64,000 nt of DNA, taken from assembly GCF_000153825.1 (NCBI RefSeq), contig NZ_DS022299.1:335008-399007 (forward strand), in the 5' to 3' direction. The translations under genes and the position numbers were made by a program. Below are positions 20,615-28,301 of the stretch, in pieces. Origin of the DNA: Synechococcus sp. RS9916 (GTDB lineage Bacteria; Cyanobacteriota; Cyanobacteriia; PCC-6307; Cyanobiaceae). The notes under the pieces are model-generated. The model was not told where the DNA came from and made no database searches. It saw only the letters and a list, made by a program, of their open reading frames with translations. Every line of letters starts with the position of its first letter. The stretch's first letter is position 1.

Positions 20615-20623
20615 CGCGGCGGT

Positions 20624-20965
20624 TCAGTCTCCGGAGCGGCCACCGGCAACAAGAGCCATCACGCCAAGGGCACCGAGCAAGACACCCGCACCCGCGGAAA
20701 GCGCAACCGACAGCAGCGGTTTCTCCTTCACCGGTTGCTCCAGTTTTGGCCGCAGCGTTTCGTCGAGCTCATGGAGCTTGAGATCCAGTTTTTTCTGCAG
20801 AGGGTCGATCGCGTCAGCCATATGACGGCTTTGCTCGCTGAGGAGCTGGCGCATCCGGGCCACATTCAGAGGTGGCGCTTCTGTGGGCCTGGGAGGGGCC
20901 GCAACACCAGTGGCGCCCTGCGGTTCGGGCGTGCTCTCGTAGAGATGTTCGTCGATCGGAGCCAT
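20624..20965 (-). CDS. Tail-anchored hypothetical protein
   Basis: A 113-residue protein: a Pro-rich disordered N-terminus, a helical middle (MRQLLSEQSRHMADAIDPL, then KKLDLKLHELDETLRPKLE), and a single C-terminal membrane segment LLSVALSAGAGVLLGALGVMAL. The layout recalls ElaB/DUF883-type membrane proteins, but the match is weak. It converges with the carotenoid-isomerase-like gene, 9 bases away. Confidence 0.65.
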   Translation of the reverse strand: MAPIDEHLYESTPEPQGATGVAAPPRPTEAPPLNVARMRQLLSEQSRHMADAIDPLQKKLDLKLHELDETLRPKLEQPVKEKPLLSVALSAGAGVLLGALGVMALVAGGRSGD

Positions 20966-21031
20966 GGCTTGATCTCATGAGACTCATGCCTGGCGTAGCC
21001 ACGGCTTCGCCGTCTGCCAACCCAGGGGGCG

Positions 21032-21685
21032 TTAAGGCCGGGCTTTGCTGGCGATCACGGAAAAGAAGGGATCCCCCTGGCCGCCGAGCAGGCCCATCAC
21101 TCCAGTCGCTCGGGTGGTTTCAGCGACCTGTGTGGGGTGTTCCCATCCCTGCGCGGTAAGCACATCAGCGACATAGTCGAGATGCTCGCGGTCATCGGAG
21201 TCCGTCCAGATCTGGGGCGCCTTGGTGAAGAACATCCGATTGGAGAACGACACAATCACCTGTCCGGCGGGCCGGGTGATGCGCAGCAGTTCTGCTGCGA
21301 TGGCTTCGGGGTACTGCAGGTATTGCCAACCAGCCACGATCAGGGTGGCGTCAAAAAAGTCATCAGGCCAGGGCAGGCTCTGGTCGAGATTGAGGTTCTG
21401 CATCCAATGACTGTCGAGCCGCGGATTAGCAGCCAGCTCCTGGGCGTTCAAACCATGGCCGATCACCCGCTCGTAGCGAATGTCGTCGGGCAGGTGGGAC
21501 ACCCATGACGACATCAAATCGAGCACGGTGGCGCAGGGTGGAATCTGTTCCCGATACAGCGCAGTCAGGCGCGCTCGGAACGCTTCGTCCAGGTGATGGA
21601 CGAAGCGGGGATCGCGATAGAAGACGGCATCGTCTTCACCGTCCAGCTTGTAGCGCTGCGCTGGGGTGAGAACCTCCACGGCCAC
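21032..21685 (-). CDS. SAM-dependent methyltransferase-like protein
   Basis: A ~217-residue cytoplasmic protein. Motifs: VLDLMSSWVSHLP in place of the usual SAM-binding motif I, the FFDATLIVAGWQYLQYPEA block (motif II/III region), and LRITRPAGQVIVSFSNRMF (motif post-III). It resembles the type 11 family but lacks the canonical E/DxGxGxG glycines, so SAM binding should be treated as likely, not certain. No ATG fits; the GTG at 21685 is chosen because sequence similarity starts there. Confidence 0.75.
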   Translation of the reverse strand: MAVEVLTPAQRYKLDGEDDAVFYRDPRFVHHLDEAFRARLTALYREQIPPCATVLDLMSSWVSHLPDDIRYERVIGHGLNAQELAANPRLDSHWMQNLNLDQSLPWPDDFFDATLIVAGWQYLQYPEAIAAELLRITRPAGQVIVSFSNRMFFTKAPQIWTDSDDREHLDYVADVLTAQGWEHPTQVAETTRATGVMGLLGGQGDPFFSVIASKARP

Positions 21686-21713
21686 GGGGTCATGCCTCTT
21701 AGTAGGGGCATCA

Positions 21714-21866
21714 TTACGGAGTGCTGTCGCTCGTCGTGGTTTCAGCTCCGCTGTCGATTCGATCTCTGCAGGTGGAGCAGAGCAAATGACCCTTGCGCTT
21801 CCAAAACGCCCGCATGGAGCGTTCGATCGTCTGTCCACACATCAGGCAACGAAACAGCGGTGGCAT
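21714..21866 (-). CDS. Small zinc-ribbon protein
   Basis: A 50-residue protein with two CxxC knuckles (RCLMCGQTIERS and LLCSTCRDRI) separated by a basic helix, a typical treble-clef or zinc-ribbon layout. It starts on ATG at 21866, 23 bases after the Trp-rich TIGR02450-type gene upstream, and 28 bases before the methyltransferase start, so the three probably form one operon. Nucleic-acid binding is a common use of such ribbons, but nothing specific is known here. Confidence 0.65.
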   Translation of the reverse strand: MPPLFRCLMCGQTIERSMRAFWKRKGHLLCSTCRDRIDSGAETTTSDSTP

Positions 21867-21889
21867 GGAGGAGTGCCAAAGCAATGGGT

Positions 21890-22168
21890 TCAGCCTGGTG
21901 GCTCTGGCTCGGCTTCGTTGTTCATGGCAGACCCTTCCAGCTGATCGTCATCTGGCTCTTCAACAGGAATCTGCTGCCAACCACTGCTCCAGAGCGTGGG
22001 GTCGCAGAGCTCGCGCCAGGCCACCCGTTGGCGGGTGTGCGCGTCGAGCACGGCTTCGAGCTCCACCCAGCGTTCGCGGCCCTTGCCCCCTTGGAGCACC
22101 AGCCTGAAATGGCGGTAGCCCGCCACAGGGCTCTGGCTGGTCCAGGCTTGTGCAAGTCTCCAACCCAT
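21890..22168 (-). CDS. Small Trp-rich conserved protein (TIGR02450-like)
   Basis: A 92-residue protein matching the small tryptophan-rich family TIGR02450/DUF2389: SPVAGYRHFRLV, ERWVELEAVLDAHTRQRVAWRELCDPTLWSSGW. The last 20 residues are acidic. The family is common in cyanobacteria and some marine bacteria and has no known function. It is first in a minus-strand group with the zinc-ribbon protein and the methyltransferase. Confidence 0.75.
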   Translation of the reverse strand: MGWRLAQAWTSQSPVAGYRHFRLVLQGGKGRERWVELEAVLDAHTRQRVAWRELCDPTLWSSGWQQIPVEEPDDDQLEGSAMNNEAEPEPPG

Positions 22169-22225
22169 GGCAGCGGTGACAGCGCTTCGGCTAGCTGGTT
22201 AGCGTCGCACCCCCTCCGATTCCCT

Positions 22226-22894
22226 ATGGCTTCCACCGTTGCGATCAGCGGCGCTTCCGGCAAGACCGGTTACCGCATTGCCGAAGAGGTGCAACGCCGT
22301 GGAGATCATGCACGTTTGTTGCTGCGTGCCACATCGCAGCCACCTGACTCGCTTCAGGGCGTTGATCAACGGCGTTTATCACTAATGGATGCCACTGCTC
22401 TCGATGCTGCTCTGGAAGGCGTGGATGCCCTTGTCATTGCCACGGGTGCGCGCCCATCAGTTGACCTCACAGGCCCGATGCGGGTGGATGCCTGGGGTGT
22501 GCAACGCCAGGTGGAGAGCTGTTTGCGGGTGGGCGTCCGCCGGGTGGTGCTGGTCAGTTCTCTTTGTGCAGGGCGTTGGCAGCACCCCCTGAATCTGTTC
22601 GGGCTGATTCTGGTGTGGAAGCGAATCGGTGAACGGGCCCTGGAATCCAGCGGTCTTGATTGGACCATCGTGCGTCCTGGTGGTCTTTCCGAACGGGAGG
22701 AGGATCTGGATGGTGAGGGGGTGCTCTATACCCCCGCCGATCAACAGGAAAGCAACTCCATCCCGAGGCGCTTGGTGGCTCGTTGTTGCGTTGATGCCCT
22801 CCAAACACCAGAGAGTATTGGTCGGATTCTTGAGGTGACCAGCTCGATGGATCAGCCCGTCGTCGGCCTCCAGGAGGCGCTCGCCTCCTGGTGA
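22226..22894 (+). CDS. NAD(P)-binding SDR-like protein (atypical short-chain dehydrogenase)
   Basis: A 222-residue protein with the atypical-SDR nucleotide motif ISGASGKTGYRIAEEVQRRG at the N-terminus, the VDALVIATGARPSVDL strand, VRRVVLVSSLCAGRW, and SGLDWTIVRPGGLSE. This is the Ycf39/SDR_a5 type found in cyanobacteria and chloroplasts, where members act in chlorophyll or protein-assembly chaperoning; this one's partner is not known. It ends at a clear terminator (22962-22985). Confidence 0.88.
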   Translation: MASTVAISGASGKTGYRIAEEVQRRGDHARLLLRATSQPPDSLQGVDQRRLSLMDATALDAALEGVDALVIATGARPSVDLTGPMRVDAWGVQRQVESCLRVGVRRVVLVSSLCAGRWQHPLNLFGLILVWKRIGERALESSGLDWTIVRPGGLSEREEDLDGEGVLYTPADQQESNSIPRRLVARCCVDALQTPESIGRILEVTSSMDQPVVGLQEALASW

Positions 22895-22961
22895 ATTGGC
22901 AATTGGGTAAGAACGCCTAAAGCGCGTTGTCGTTGCTTGTGAGATAACTCAGCTGATTGAA

Positions 22962-22985
22962 GACGGGCCGCCACCCGTCCTTTTT
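22962..22985 (+). terminator. Intrinsic terminator after the SDR-like gene
   Basis: GACGGG pairs with CCCGTC around CCGCCA, followed by a run of five T. It lies 67 bases beyond the SDR-like stop and just overlaps the end of the convergent DUF1499 gene. Confidence 0.8.
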
Positions 22986-23406
22986 ATGGCTGTTCTGCCA
23001 GATGCAACGCAGCAGCCAATTGGTCGAGCCGGCGGCCATTCACGCCGAGATCGGAATCTCCCAGGCGCGATTCCGATCGCGCTGAGATCACTCCGAGCTT
23101 GGCATTGCTGTGGAGTTCAACGTCATCAACAAAACCGAACAGGCGGCTGGTGGCGGTGGCGTGGAGATAGCCCTTGGCAGGCTCGCTCAACACAATGCTG
23201 GTGCCAGGCGTGTTGCTCAGCTGCTGCTCGAGAGCGGCCATCGCCTCACTGATGTCGTTGACCGCCCAATCGCGCACGGCACAGTGCGCTGGGCTGGGGC
23301 AGGGCCTGAGATGCCCATCGTTGAGCCCCAGATCGGCGGGAACGGGTCCCGCAAAGTGGAACAGAGCCAGAAGCCAGGGCAGGGTGAGCGCGAGGAGATG
23401 GGGCAT
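22984..23406 (-). CDS. DUF1499 family exported protein
   Basis: A 140-residue protein with a signal peptide (HLLALTLPWLLALFHFAGPVPA) and the DUF1499 core: RPCPSPAHCAVRDWA near the start, SEPAKGYLHATATSRLFGFVDDVE, and the closing SARSESRLGDSDLGVNGRRL. The family is widespread in cyanobacteria and plants with no settled function. ATG at 23406 is chosen over an upstream TTG. Confidence 0.85.
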   Translation of the reverse strand: MPHLLALTLPWLLALFHFAGPVPADLGLNDGHLRPCPSPAHCAVRDWAVNDISEAMAALEQQLSNTPGTSIVLSEPAKGYLHATATSRLFGFVDDVELHSNAKLGVISARSESRLGDSDLGVNGRRLDQLAAALHLAEQP

Positions 23407-23461
23407 CGCTGTGATCAATCGGGCCGATTGGAGATCATGCCTGCAAGCGATTTGATTCGCG

Positions 23462-23941
23462 TCAGACCCTGCCGTTGATATGGCGGCATCCCTTCCCGGG
23501 GATCCAAAACCCCTCGGCAGCGCGAATCAGGGGCCCGTTGCCCCTGTGGTCTCCGTAATACAGGGTGCTCCCCAGTCCCACGGTCAGCAGTGTTGTTGCA
23601 GCGGCATCGCGGCGGGCACCCGCCAGGCTGCGGACGGGGACTCCGTTCTTGAAAACCACGATGGTTCCGCGCCCTGGTTTGTCCTCCCCTTCTTTGCCGC
23701 GATGCCACCAGTTGCTCGCGTAGCCCTGGTAGTTGCCTTCCCGGAAGTTCATGATCCATCGGCCGTTGAGGTACACGGCGCCTTGATATCCACCGATGCC
23801 GTTAGTGGACGTGAACTGGATTTTTGCCGCTGGAGCGACCTGGCTGGTCCAGGTGCACGAGTAGGGGTATTGCTGTTGCGCCATCGCCGCTGGAGACAGC
23901 AGCAATGGTCCAGCAATGAACGAAAAGACTCCGGTTTTCAT
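23462..23941 (-). CDS. Secreted hypothetical protein
   Basis: A 159-residue protein with a signal peptide (MKTGVFSFIAGPLLLSPAAMAQ, cleavage near AMA-QQ). The mature part is rich in Gly, Tyr and Trp and beta-strand-like (IQFTSTNGIGGYQGAVYLNG, YQGYASNWWHRG, LGSTLYYGDHRGNGPL). A Cys near each end of the mature part could form a disulphide. No family is recognised. It diverges from the peroxiredoxin-like gene. Confidence 0.7.
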   Translation of the reverse strand: MKTGVFSFIAGPLLLSPAAMAQQQYPYSCTWTSQVAPAAKIQFTSTNGIGGYQGAVYLNGRWIMNFREGNYQGYASNWWHRGKEGEDKPGRGTIVVFKNGVPVRSLAGARRDAAATTLLTVGLGSTLYYGDHRGNGPLIRAAEGFWIPGKGCRHINGRV

Positions 23942-24021
23942 CGCAGGTCGAATGGTTGTTAGCCCTTTCTCTCCATGCTGTCCGCGACAGAATCGATGGC
24001 AACTGGGATGTCACCACAGCA

Positions 24022-24711
24022 ATGAGAGCACCTGAAGCGCTGTTGCAACGGATTGATTCCATCCCTGGTATGGAAACGGGATCGAGGCGGCTTGTTGTGT
24101 TGATGCCTCAACTCGGTGACTTCGACTCCTTGGAATACGCCCAGGCGCTTGCGGGTGTTCTACCCGAGTTGGACCAGGCCGGGATGCGGCTTCTGGCGAT
24201 TGGGATTGGTGACCCCGGCAGTGCAGATCGCTTTTGCGCCTTCACCGGTTTCCCTCGTTCCTGTCTTCAGGTGGAGCCTGATAACCGTCTGCATGCTGAG
24301 CTCGGCTTGTATGAGGGGCTTCAGGCGCCTGGTGGTCCCTGGCCGAATCTGTTGCTGATGTGTGCTGGGATCGGATCTCCCGGAACGTTGGCCGAAGTGT
24401 TCCGTGGTTACATGGGTGATCGCTCAGCGCCGCAGAGGTTGACGACCCCCCTGTTCCGTTTGGCAGGTGGTGACGGGTTCCAGCGTCCTTTTGAGCTCGC
24501 CAGCGTGCGCTTGCAAAACATGGTGGAGGTGCTGGGTCGTTGGCGCACCTACGTGCCCTGTGATGACTTCATCACTCAGCGGGGGGGGACATTTGTTTTG
24601 GAAGCCGATGATTCTCTGCTGTATGTGCATCGGGATCAGGGCATTCTTGGCTTCTCCGCCACGATGGCCAAGCCCCTTGATTTCCTGACGCCGTTTGTTG
24701 CGTTGACCTGA
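24022..24711 (+). CDS. AhpC/TSA-like (peroxiredoxin-like, PRXL2) protein
   Basis: A 229-residue thioredoxin-fold protein of the AhpC/TSA_2 group. RRLVVLMPQLGDFDSLEYAQAL is the first beta-alpha unit, but the usual CxxC or peroxidatic Cys is absent there (LGDFDS instead), so peroxidase chemistry is doubtful. The C-terminal LYVHRDQGILGFSA matches the family's closing strand. ATG at 24022 is preferred; a TTG at 23956 would lengthen it by 22 residues. It converges with the bestrophin-like gene (4-base gap). Confidence 0.75.
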   Translation: MRAPEALLQRIDSIPGMETGSRRLVVLMPQLGDFDSLEYAQALAGVLPELDQAGMRLLAIGIGDPGSADRFCAFTGFPRSCLQVEPDNRLHAELGLYEGLQAPGGPWPNLLLMCAGIGSPGTLAEVFRGYMGDRSAPQRLTTPLFRLAGGDGFQRPFELASVRLQNMVEVLGRWRTYVPCDDFITQRGGTFVLEADDSLLYVHRDQGILGFSATMAKPLDFLTPFVALT

Positions 24712-24715
24712 GGGG

Positions 24716-25663
24716 TTAGGTCCAACGCACTGGATCAGTGGAATGGTGATGCAGCAGATGTTCGAACCGTTGGCCGAGAAGATTGCGGCTGATGGTGAGG
24801 CAGATGGCATTCAGAGGGAGTGAAAAACTGCTTCCATCAGCATCAAAAGGGCCTTCCACATAGGCCCCGATGCGTTCGGCGCTCAGGAAGCAAACAAAGA
24901 TGGCTGCGGCGATCACCAAAGAGGCCCAAGTCCGATCACTCGAGTGAATCTCCACCAGCAGGTAGCAGCCAAACACCCAATTGATCAGACGTACGAAGAC
25001 GTCGTACGACGCTGGAAGAGGCGTGTTACGAATCCGCTCGAGCCCTCCGATGGCGTCGATGCAGGAGTCAGCAACGCCCATCAGTTGTTGGCGTCCCCAT
25101 CCATCGATCCAGCCGTCCTGATAGAGGCTGTGAATCGCCCTGGCGCGGACTTGGCCTAAATCGCGCAGTGTCGTGTCGTTGGCCAGTTTGAGCTCGGCGA
25201 ACACCTCGCCCTGTAGTTGCATCAGCTCACGGTGCCAGAAATTGCGCAGCTCAAAGTTGAGTTGCCACACCGTGGCCACCTGCACCATCAGCAAATGTTG
25301 TCCTCGCCTTGATTTGAGTTGTTGCCGAGTCAACAGTGCGCTGAGGTTGTCGTGCCAGTTCCGGCTGACATTGACGATGGATCCCCAGAGTTTGCGCGCT
25401 TCCCACCAGCGGCTGATGGCTTGGGTGTTGCGGAAACCGATGAAGATCGAAACCGTGATTCCAAGAATGCGCAAAACTCCACCACTGTGAAACCAGCTCA
25501 GTGGGAGTTGATCACTGCCCACCAGCAGGCTCAAGGCTGCAAGCAGCAAAAGATCAAATCGCATCCTCCAGAGCAGCTGAATCAGAACGACTGAGTAATC
25601 ACGCCGTCGCGTTTTTGGAGGGTGGCCGAAGGGGCCTTCATCAATGCTCAAAGGGAGGTTCAC
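24716..25663 (-). CDS. Bestrophin-like (UPF0187) anion channel
   Basis: A 315-residue membrane protein of the bestrophin family: RRDYSVVLIQLLWRMRFDLLLLAALS at the start, ILGITVSIFIGFRNTQAISRWWEARKLWG in the pore-entry helix, and a C-terminal FDADGSSFSLPLNAIC segment. Bacterial and thylakoid members carry anions such as chloride or bicarbonate; in cyanobacteria a thylakoid bicarbonate role has been suggested for relatives, so a function in carbon supply is possible. It starts on GTG, overlapping the stop of the upstream gene by 4 bases. Confidence 0.88.
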   Translation of the reverse strand: MNLPLSIDEGPFGHPPKTRRRDYSVVLIQLLWRMRFDLLLLAALSLLVGSDQLPLSWFHSGGVLRILGITVSIFIGFRNTQAISRWWEARKLWGSIVNVSRNWHDNLSALLTRQQLKSRRGQHLLMVQVATVWQLNFELRNFWHRELMQLQGEVFAELKLANDTTLRDLGQVRARAIHSLYQDGWIDGWGRQQLMGVADSCIDAIGGLERIRNTPLPASYDVFVRLINWVFGCYLLVEIHSSDRTWASLVIAAAIFVCFLSAERIGAYVEGPFDADGSSFSLPLNAICLTISRNLLGQRFEHLLHHHSTDPVRWT

Positions 25664-26166
25664 GTCTGATCGCTCTGTCGGCCATCCTCCCCTTCCGGCT
25701 GCAGCGTCCAGAACGCCAGCCCGCCACCGCGCCCCCGAGCGGCCAGCCAGCCTGTTGGATCGCGATGGATCAAGGCAAAGAACGGCAGTCGCGATGGTGC
25801 CGGCTGCGGCAGGGCGCGTTCGATCCAGCGTCGGCTCCAGGCGACCAGCACAACCTTGTCGAAGCTGAACTGGAGTAAGGGGCGTGTCCCTTGCAGGGTG
25901 CCGGCCCCCTCAAATCGCAACTGGAAGGGCCCAAGGTTCACCGCATTGCTGATGGCGAGCTGTTCGCTGTTGAGCTGGCGCAGCACCAGCCGAGCCTGCA
26001 ACCCGCGCAGGCTCCAATTGCTGAGGTTGGCCGGCCGCAAATTGCCTTTGCTCCAGACCCCCTGGAGCATCCAGCAGCCCTGAAGATCTGCGGTGGTGAG
26101 GTGGGTGCCTTGGCGACGGGCTTCACGCTCAAGCGTCAGCAGCGTTGCCGCATCGGGGTGCTGCAT
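25660..26166 (-). CDS. Conserved hypothetical, possible lipocalin-like (PAP/fibrillin) fold
   Basis: A 168-residue soluble protein. The order of strands (LQGCWMLQGVWSKG, LSNWSLRGLQARLVLRQL, ISNAVNLGPFQLRFEGAGTLQGTRPLLQFSFDKVVL) resembles plastid-lipid-associated/fibrillin proteins of cyanobacteria and chloroplasts, which bind lipids or quinones. That resemblance is a pattern judgement only. ATG at 26166 is chosen. It overlaps the bestrophin-like gene and diverges from the Rieske oxygenase 53 bases away. Confidence 0.65.
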   Translation of the reverse strand: MQHPDAATLLTLEREARRQGTHLTTADLQGCWMLQGVWSKGNLRPANLSNWSLRGLQARLVLRQLNSEQLAISNAVNLGPFQLRFEGAGTLQGTRPLLQFSFDKVVLVAWSRRWIERALPQPAPSRLPFFALIHRDPTGWLAARGRGGGLAFWTLQPEGEDGRQSDQT

Positions 26167-26219
26167 CACCACGGTTGGGAATCACTGGCAGCGATCATGG
26201 CCGTTCCGCCTGAAGCGCC

Positions 26220-27530
26220 ATGCATCCCACCTGGACCGAACAGTGGTGGCCCGTGGCTTACGTCCGGGATCTGGACCAATCGAAACCGACGCGATTCACA
26301 TTGCTGGAGCGTGACCTGGTGATCTGGTGGGATCCATCAGCTGCGCTTTGGCGGGCCTTCCCCGATGTGTGCCCGCATCGACTGGTGCCCTTAAGCGAGG
26401 GGCGCATCAATGAGCGGGGCGAGCTCGAATGCCCTTATCACGGTTGGAGTTTCGATGGCGAGGGGCGTTGTCAGCACATTCCTCAGGCAGAAGAAGGAAC
26501 CCGTAGCGACAGCCTTCGTTCCCGTTGCGACAGCCTTCCCTCGGCCACGGCGCAGGGGTTGTTGTTTGTGTGGACGGGGGCGCCCGAGGCTGCCGATCCT
26601 GATTCCCTCCCTTTGGTGCCGCAGCTGCAGGACAACCCGGAGAGTTGGACCGTGCAGGACACCTTCCGGGATTTGCCGATGGATGCCCTCACGCTGCTGG
26701 AGAACGTTCTTGATGTGAGCCACGTTCCCTTCACCCACCACCGAACCGTTGGGCGGCGTAGCAATGCAGCACCTGTGCGGGCCGAGATCACACGGGAAGA
26801 CAGGGGTGGATTTTCAGCCGTCTGGGAGGAGGGGCCGCGGCGCGGAAGCCTTGGCTCGCAATTCACCACGTTTCGCGCTCCTCAACTGATGTGGCACGAC
26901 CTGGATGCCAAAGGCTTTGCTCGCATCCTCACGGTTGTGTACGCCGTTCCCATTCGCCGCGGAGAGTGTCGTTTATTTGCACGGTTTCCATTTCAGTTCC
27001 GTTCGCCGGCACCCCGCTTGTTGCTGGGACTCAGACCGCGTTGGCTTCAGCACATCGGCAATCACAAAGTGCTGGAAGACGATCAGGTGTTTTTGCATTG
27101 GCAGGAACGGCTGTTTGCGGCAGCTGGTGGTGGCGCTGCCATCGATCGAGCGTTTTATTTGCCCTGTCAGGCCGATGTGTATGTGAAGGCGCTGTACCGC
27201 TGGGTGCAGTCCAACGGAGGGGAGCCCTTTGTGGGTCAGCCGCTTCCCCCTCGCCAAGAGTTGGCTCCGTTGATGGATCGTTTTCACAGCCATACCCGCC
27301 ATTGCCGCAGTTGTTCAACGGCCTTGCGCCGTTTGCAGGCTCTGCGCCCCTGGCTTTGGGGATCGCTGTGGCTCTCTGCGGTGCTGGTGGGCTTGGGGCA
27401 GTTTGGTCTGTTGAGTTGGCTTGGCCTGGGGCTGGGGCTTTTGACGGGTTTGGTGACGCGCCAATGTCAGCGATGGGAACGGGGCCTGCGGGCCGGCGAT
27501 GGTCATGCGCCGCGCAATGATCGAAGGTGA
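26220..27530 (+). CDS. Rieske oxygenase of the pheophorbide a oxygenase (PAO/Tic55) family
   Basis: A 436-residue non-haem iron oxygenase. The [2Fe-2S] Rieske site is CPHRLVPL...CPYHGW, near residues 50-75; the mononuclear iron site is ENVLDVSHVPFTHH. A CRSC pair near residue 362 and two C-terminal membrane helices are typical of the PAO/CAO/Tic55 clade, whose plant members act on chlorophyll or its breakdown products. The cyanobacterial substrate is not known. A cupin gene overlaps its 3' end. Confidence 0.9.
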   Translation: MHPTWTEQWWPVAYVRDLDQSKPTRFTLLERDLVIWWDPSAALWRAFPDVCPHRLVPLSEGRINERGELECPYHGWSFDGEGRCQHIPQAEEGTRSDSLRSRCDSLPSATAQGLLFVWTGAPEAADPDSLPLVPQLQDNPESWTVQDTFRDLPMDALTLLENVLDVSHVPFTHHRTVGRRSNAAPVRAEITREDRGGFSAVWEEGPRRGSLGSQFTTFRAPQLMWHDLDAKGFARILTVVYAVPIRRGECRLFARFPFQFRSPAPRLLLGLRPRWLQHIGNHKVLEDDQVFLHWQERLFAAAGGGAAIDRAFYLPCQADVYVKALYRWVQSNGGEPFVGQPLPPRQELAPLMDRFHSHTRHCRSCSTALRRLQALRPWLWGSLWLSAVLVGLGQFGLLSWLGLGLGLLTGLVTRQCQRWERGLRAGDGHAPRNDRR

Positions 27531-27822
27531 CGCGTCCTTCGAAGCTGCTGTGGCGATCAAGGTGACCTCCCCTTGCCCGGAGAGTGTGATCGTGGCGTTA
27601 GGGGCCAGGAATTGGCCGGTGTGGGCCTGTGAGGTCAGCACCTTTCCCTGGAGCTATGACCAAAAGGAAATGTGTTTACTTCTCGAGGGAGAAGTGACGG
27701 TGACCCCCGAGGGCGGAGAGCCTGTTCGGATTGCTGCTGGTGATCTTGTGGAGTTCTCCGCAGGGTTGGCCTGCTCCTGGGACGTCATCAAGCCCGTGCG
27801 TAAGCACTACAAATTCGGCTGA
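27499..27822 (+). CDS. Cupin-fold protein (DUF861/Cupin_3)
   Basis: A 107-residue single-domain cupin: WACEVSTFPWSYDQKEMCLLLEGEVTVTP, then GDLVEFSAGLACSWDV. The usual metal-ligand His residues are mostly missing, as in the DUF861 subgroup. The start given (27499) overlaps the Rieske oxygenase by 32 bases; in-frame ATG codons at 27505 and 27517 are equally possible. Overlap with the oxygenase suggests co-expression. Confidence 0.8.
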   Translation: MVMRRAMIEGDASFEAAVAIKVTSPCPESVIVALGARNWPVWACEVSTFPWSYDQKEMCLLLEGEVTVTPEGGEPVRIAAGDLVEFSAGLACSWDVIKPVRKHYKFG

Positions 27823-27837
27823 ACCTGAGACCTCGGC

Positions 27838-28086
27838 TCAGATTTCAACGTCGCTCCCCCATTGCGGGGTGCAGGTTCGCCATCCCACGCGCACCAGCTC
27901 TTTCCAGAGCAGTTCAGCGGTGTCGCGCCGTAGATGCACGCGTGTTTTCAGCAGGGGTGCTTCTCCTGGAACAGGTCTCCCTGAATCCACAAACACGCGT
28001 GGATCCTGGTGCCAGCTTTTTTCATCGGGGTGGAAGCGTTTGGTCTCGCTGGTGCGGGGATCCTGGATCCAACCGTGCTTTGGCAT
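27838..28086 (-). CDS. DUF1651 family protein
   Basis: An 82-residue protein of a family restricted to marine picocyanobacteria: GWIQDP, KRFHPDEKSWHQDPRVFVD, LLKTRVHLRRDTAELLWKEL, and GWRTCTPQW. No function is known. ATG at 28086 is chosen because similarity to the family begins there, though the frame is open to 28182. It converges with the cupin gene, 15 bases away. Confidence 0.82.
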   Translation of the reverse strand: MPKHGWIQDPRTSETKRFHPDEKSWHQDPRVFVDSGRPVPGEAPLLKTRVHLRRDTAELLWKELVRVGWRTCTPQWGSDVEI

Positions 28087-28301
28087 CGCTTGCGGGAAGA
28101 GAGGGCAGGCGTGCGCATCCACTCCTCGGCTTGAAACGTGGCGTAAGGAGAGCTTGGCGCCATGGGCCTGCTGCTGATACACCTGTTCTAGTTAGCTAGT
28201 ACAAATGTGTCAATGCTTTAGGGGTGGTGCCCGGCGGGTGGTGTTTCTCGACAGCGTCAACCCACTGCTCTTACTACAACGAAGTCAGTGATGGGTTGGT
28301 G

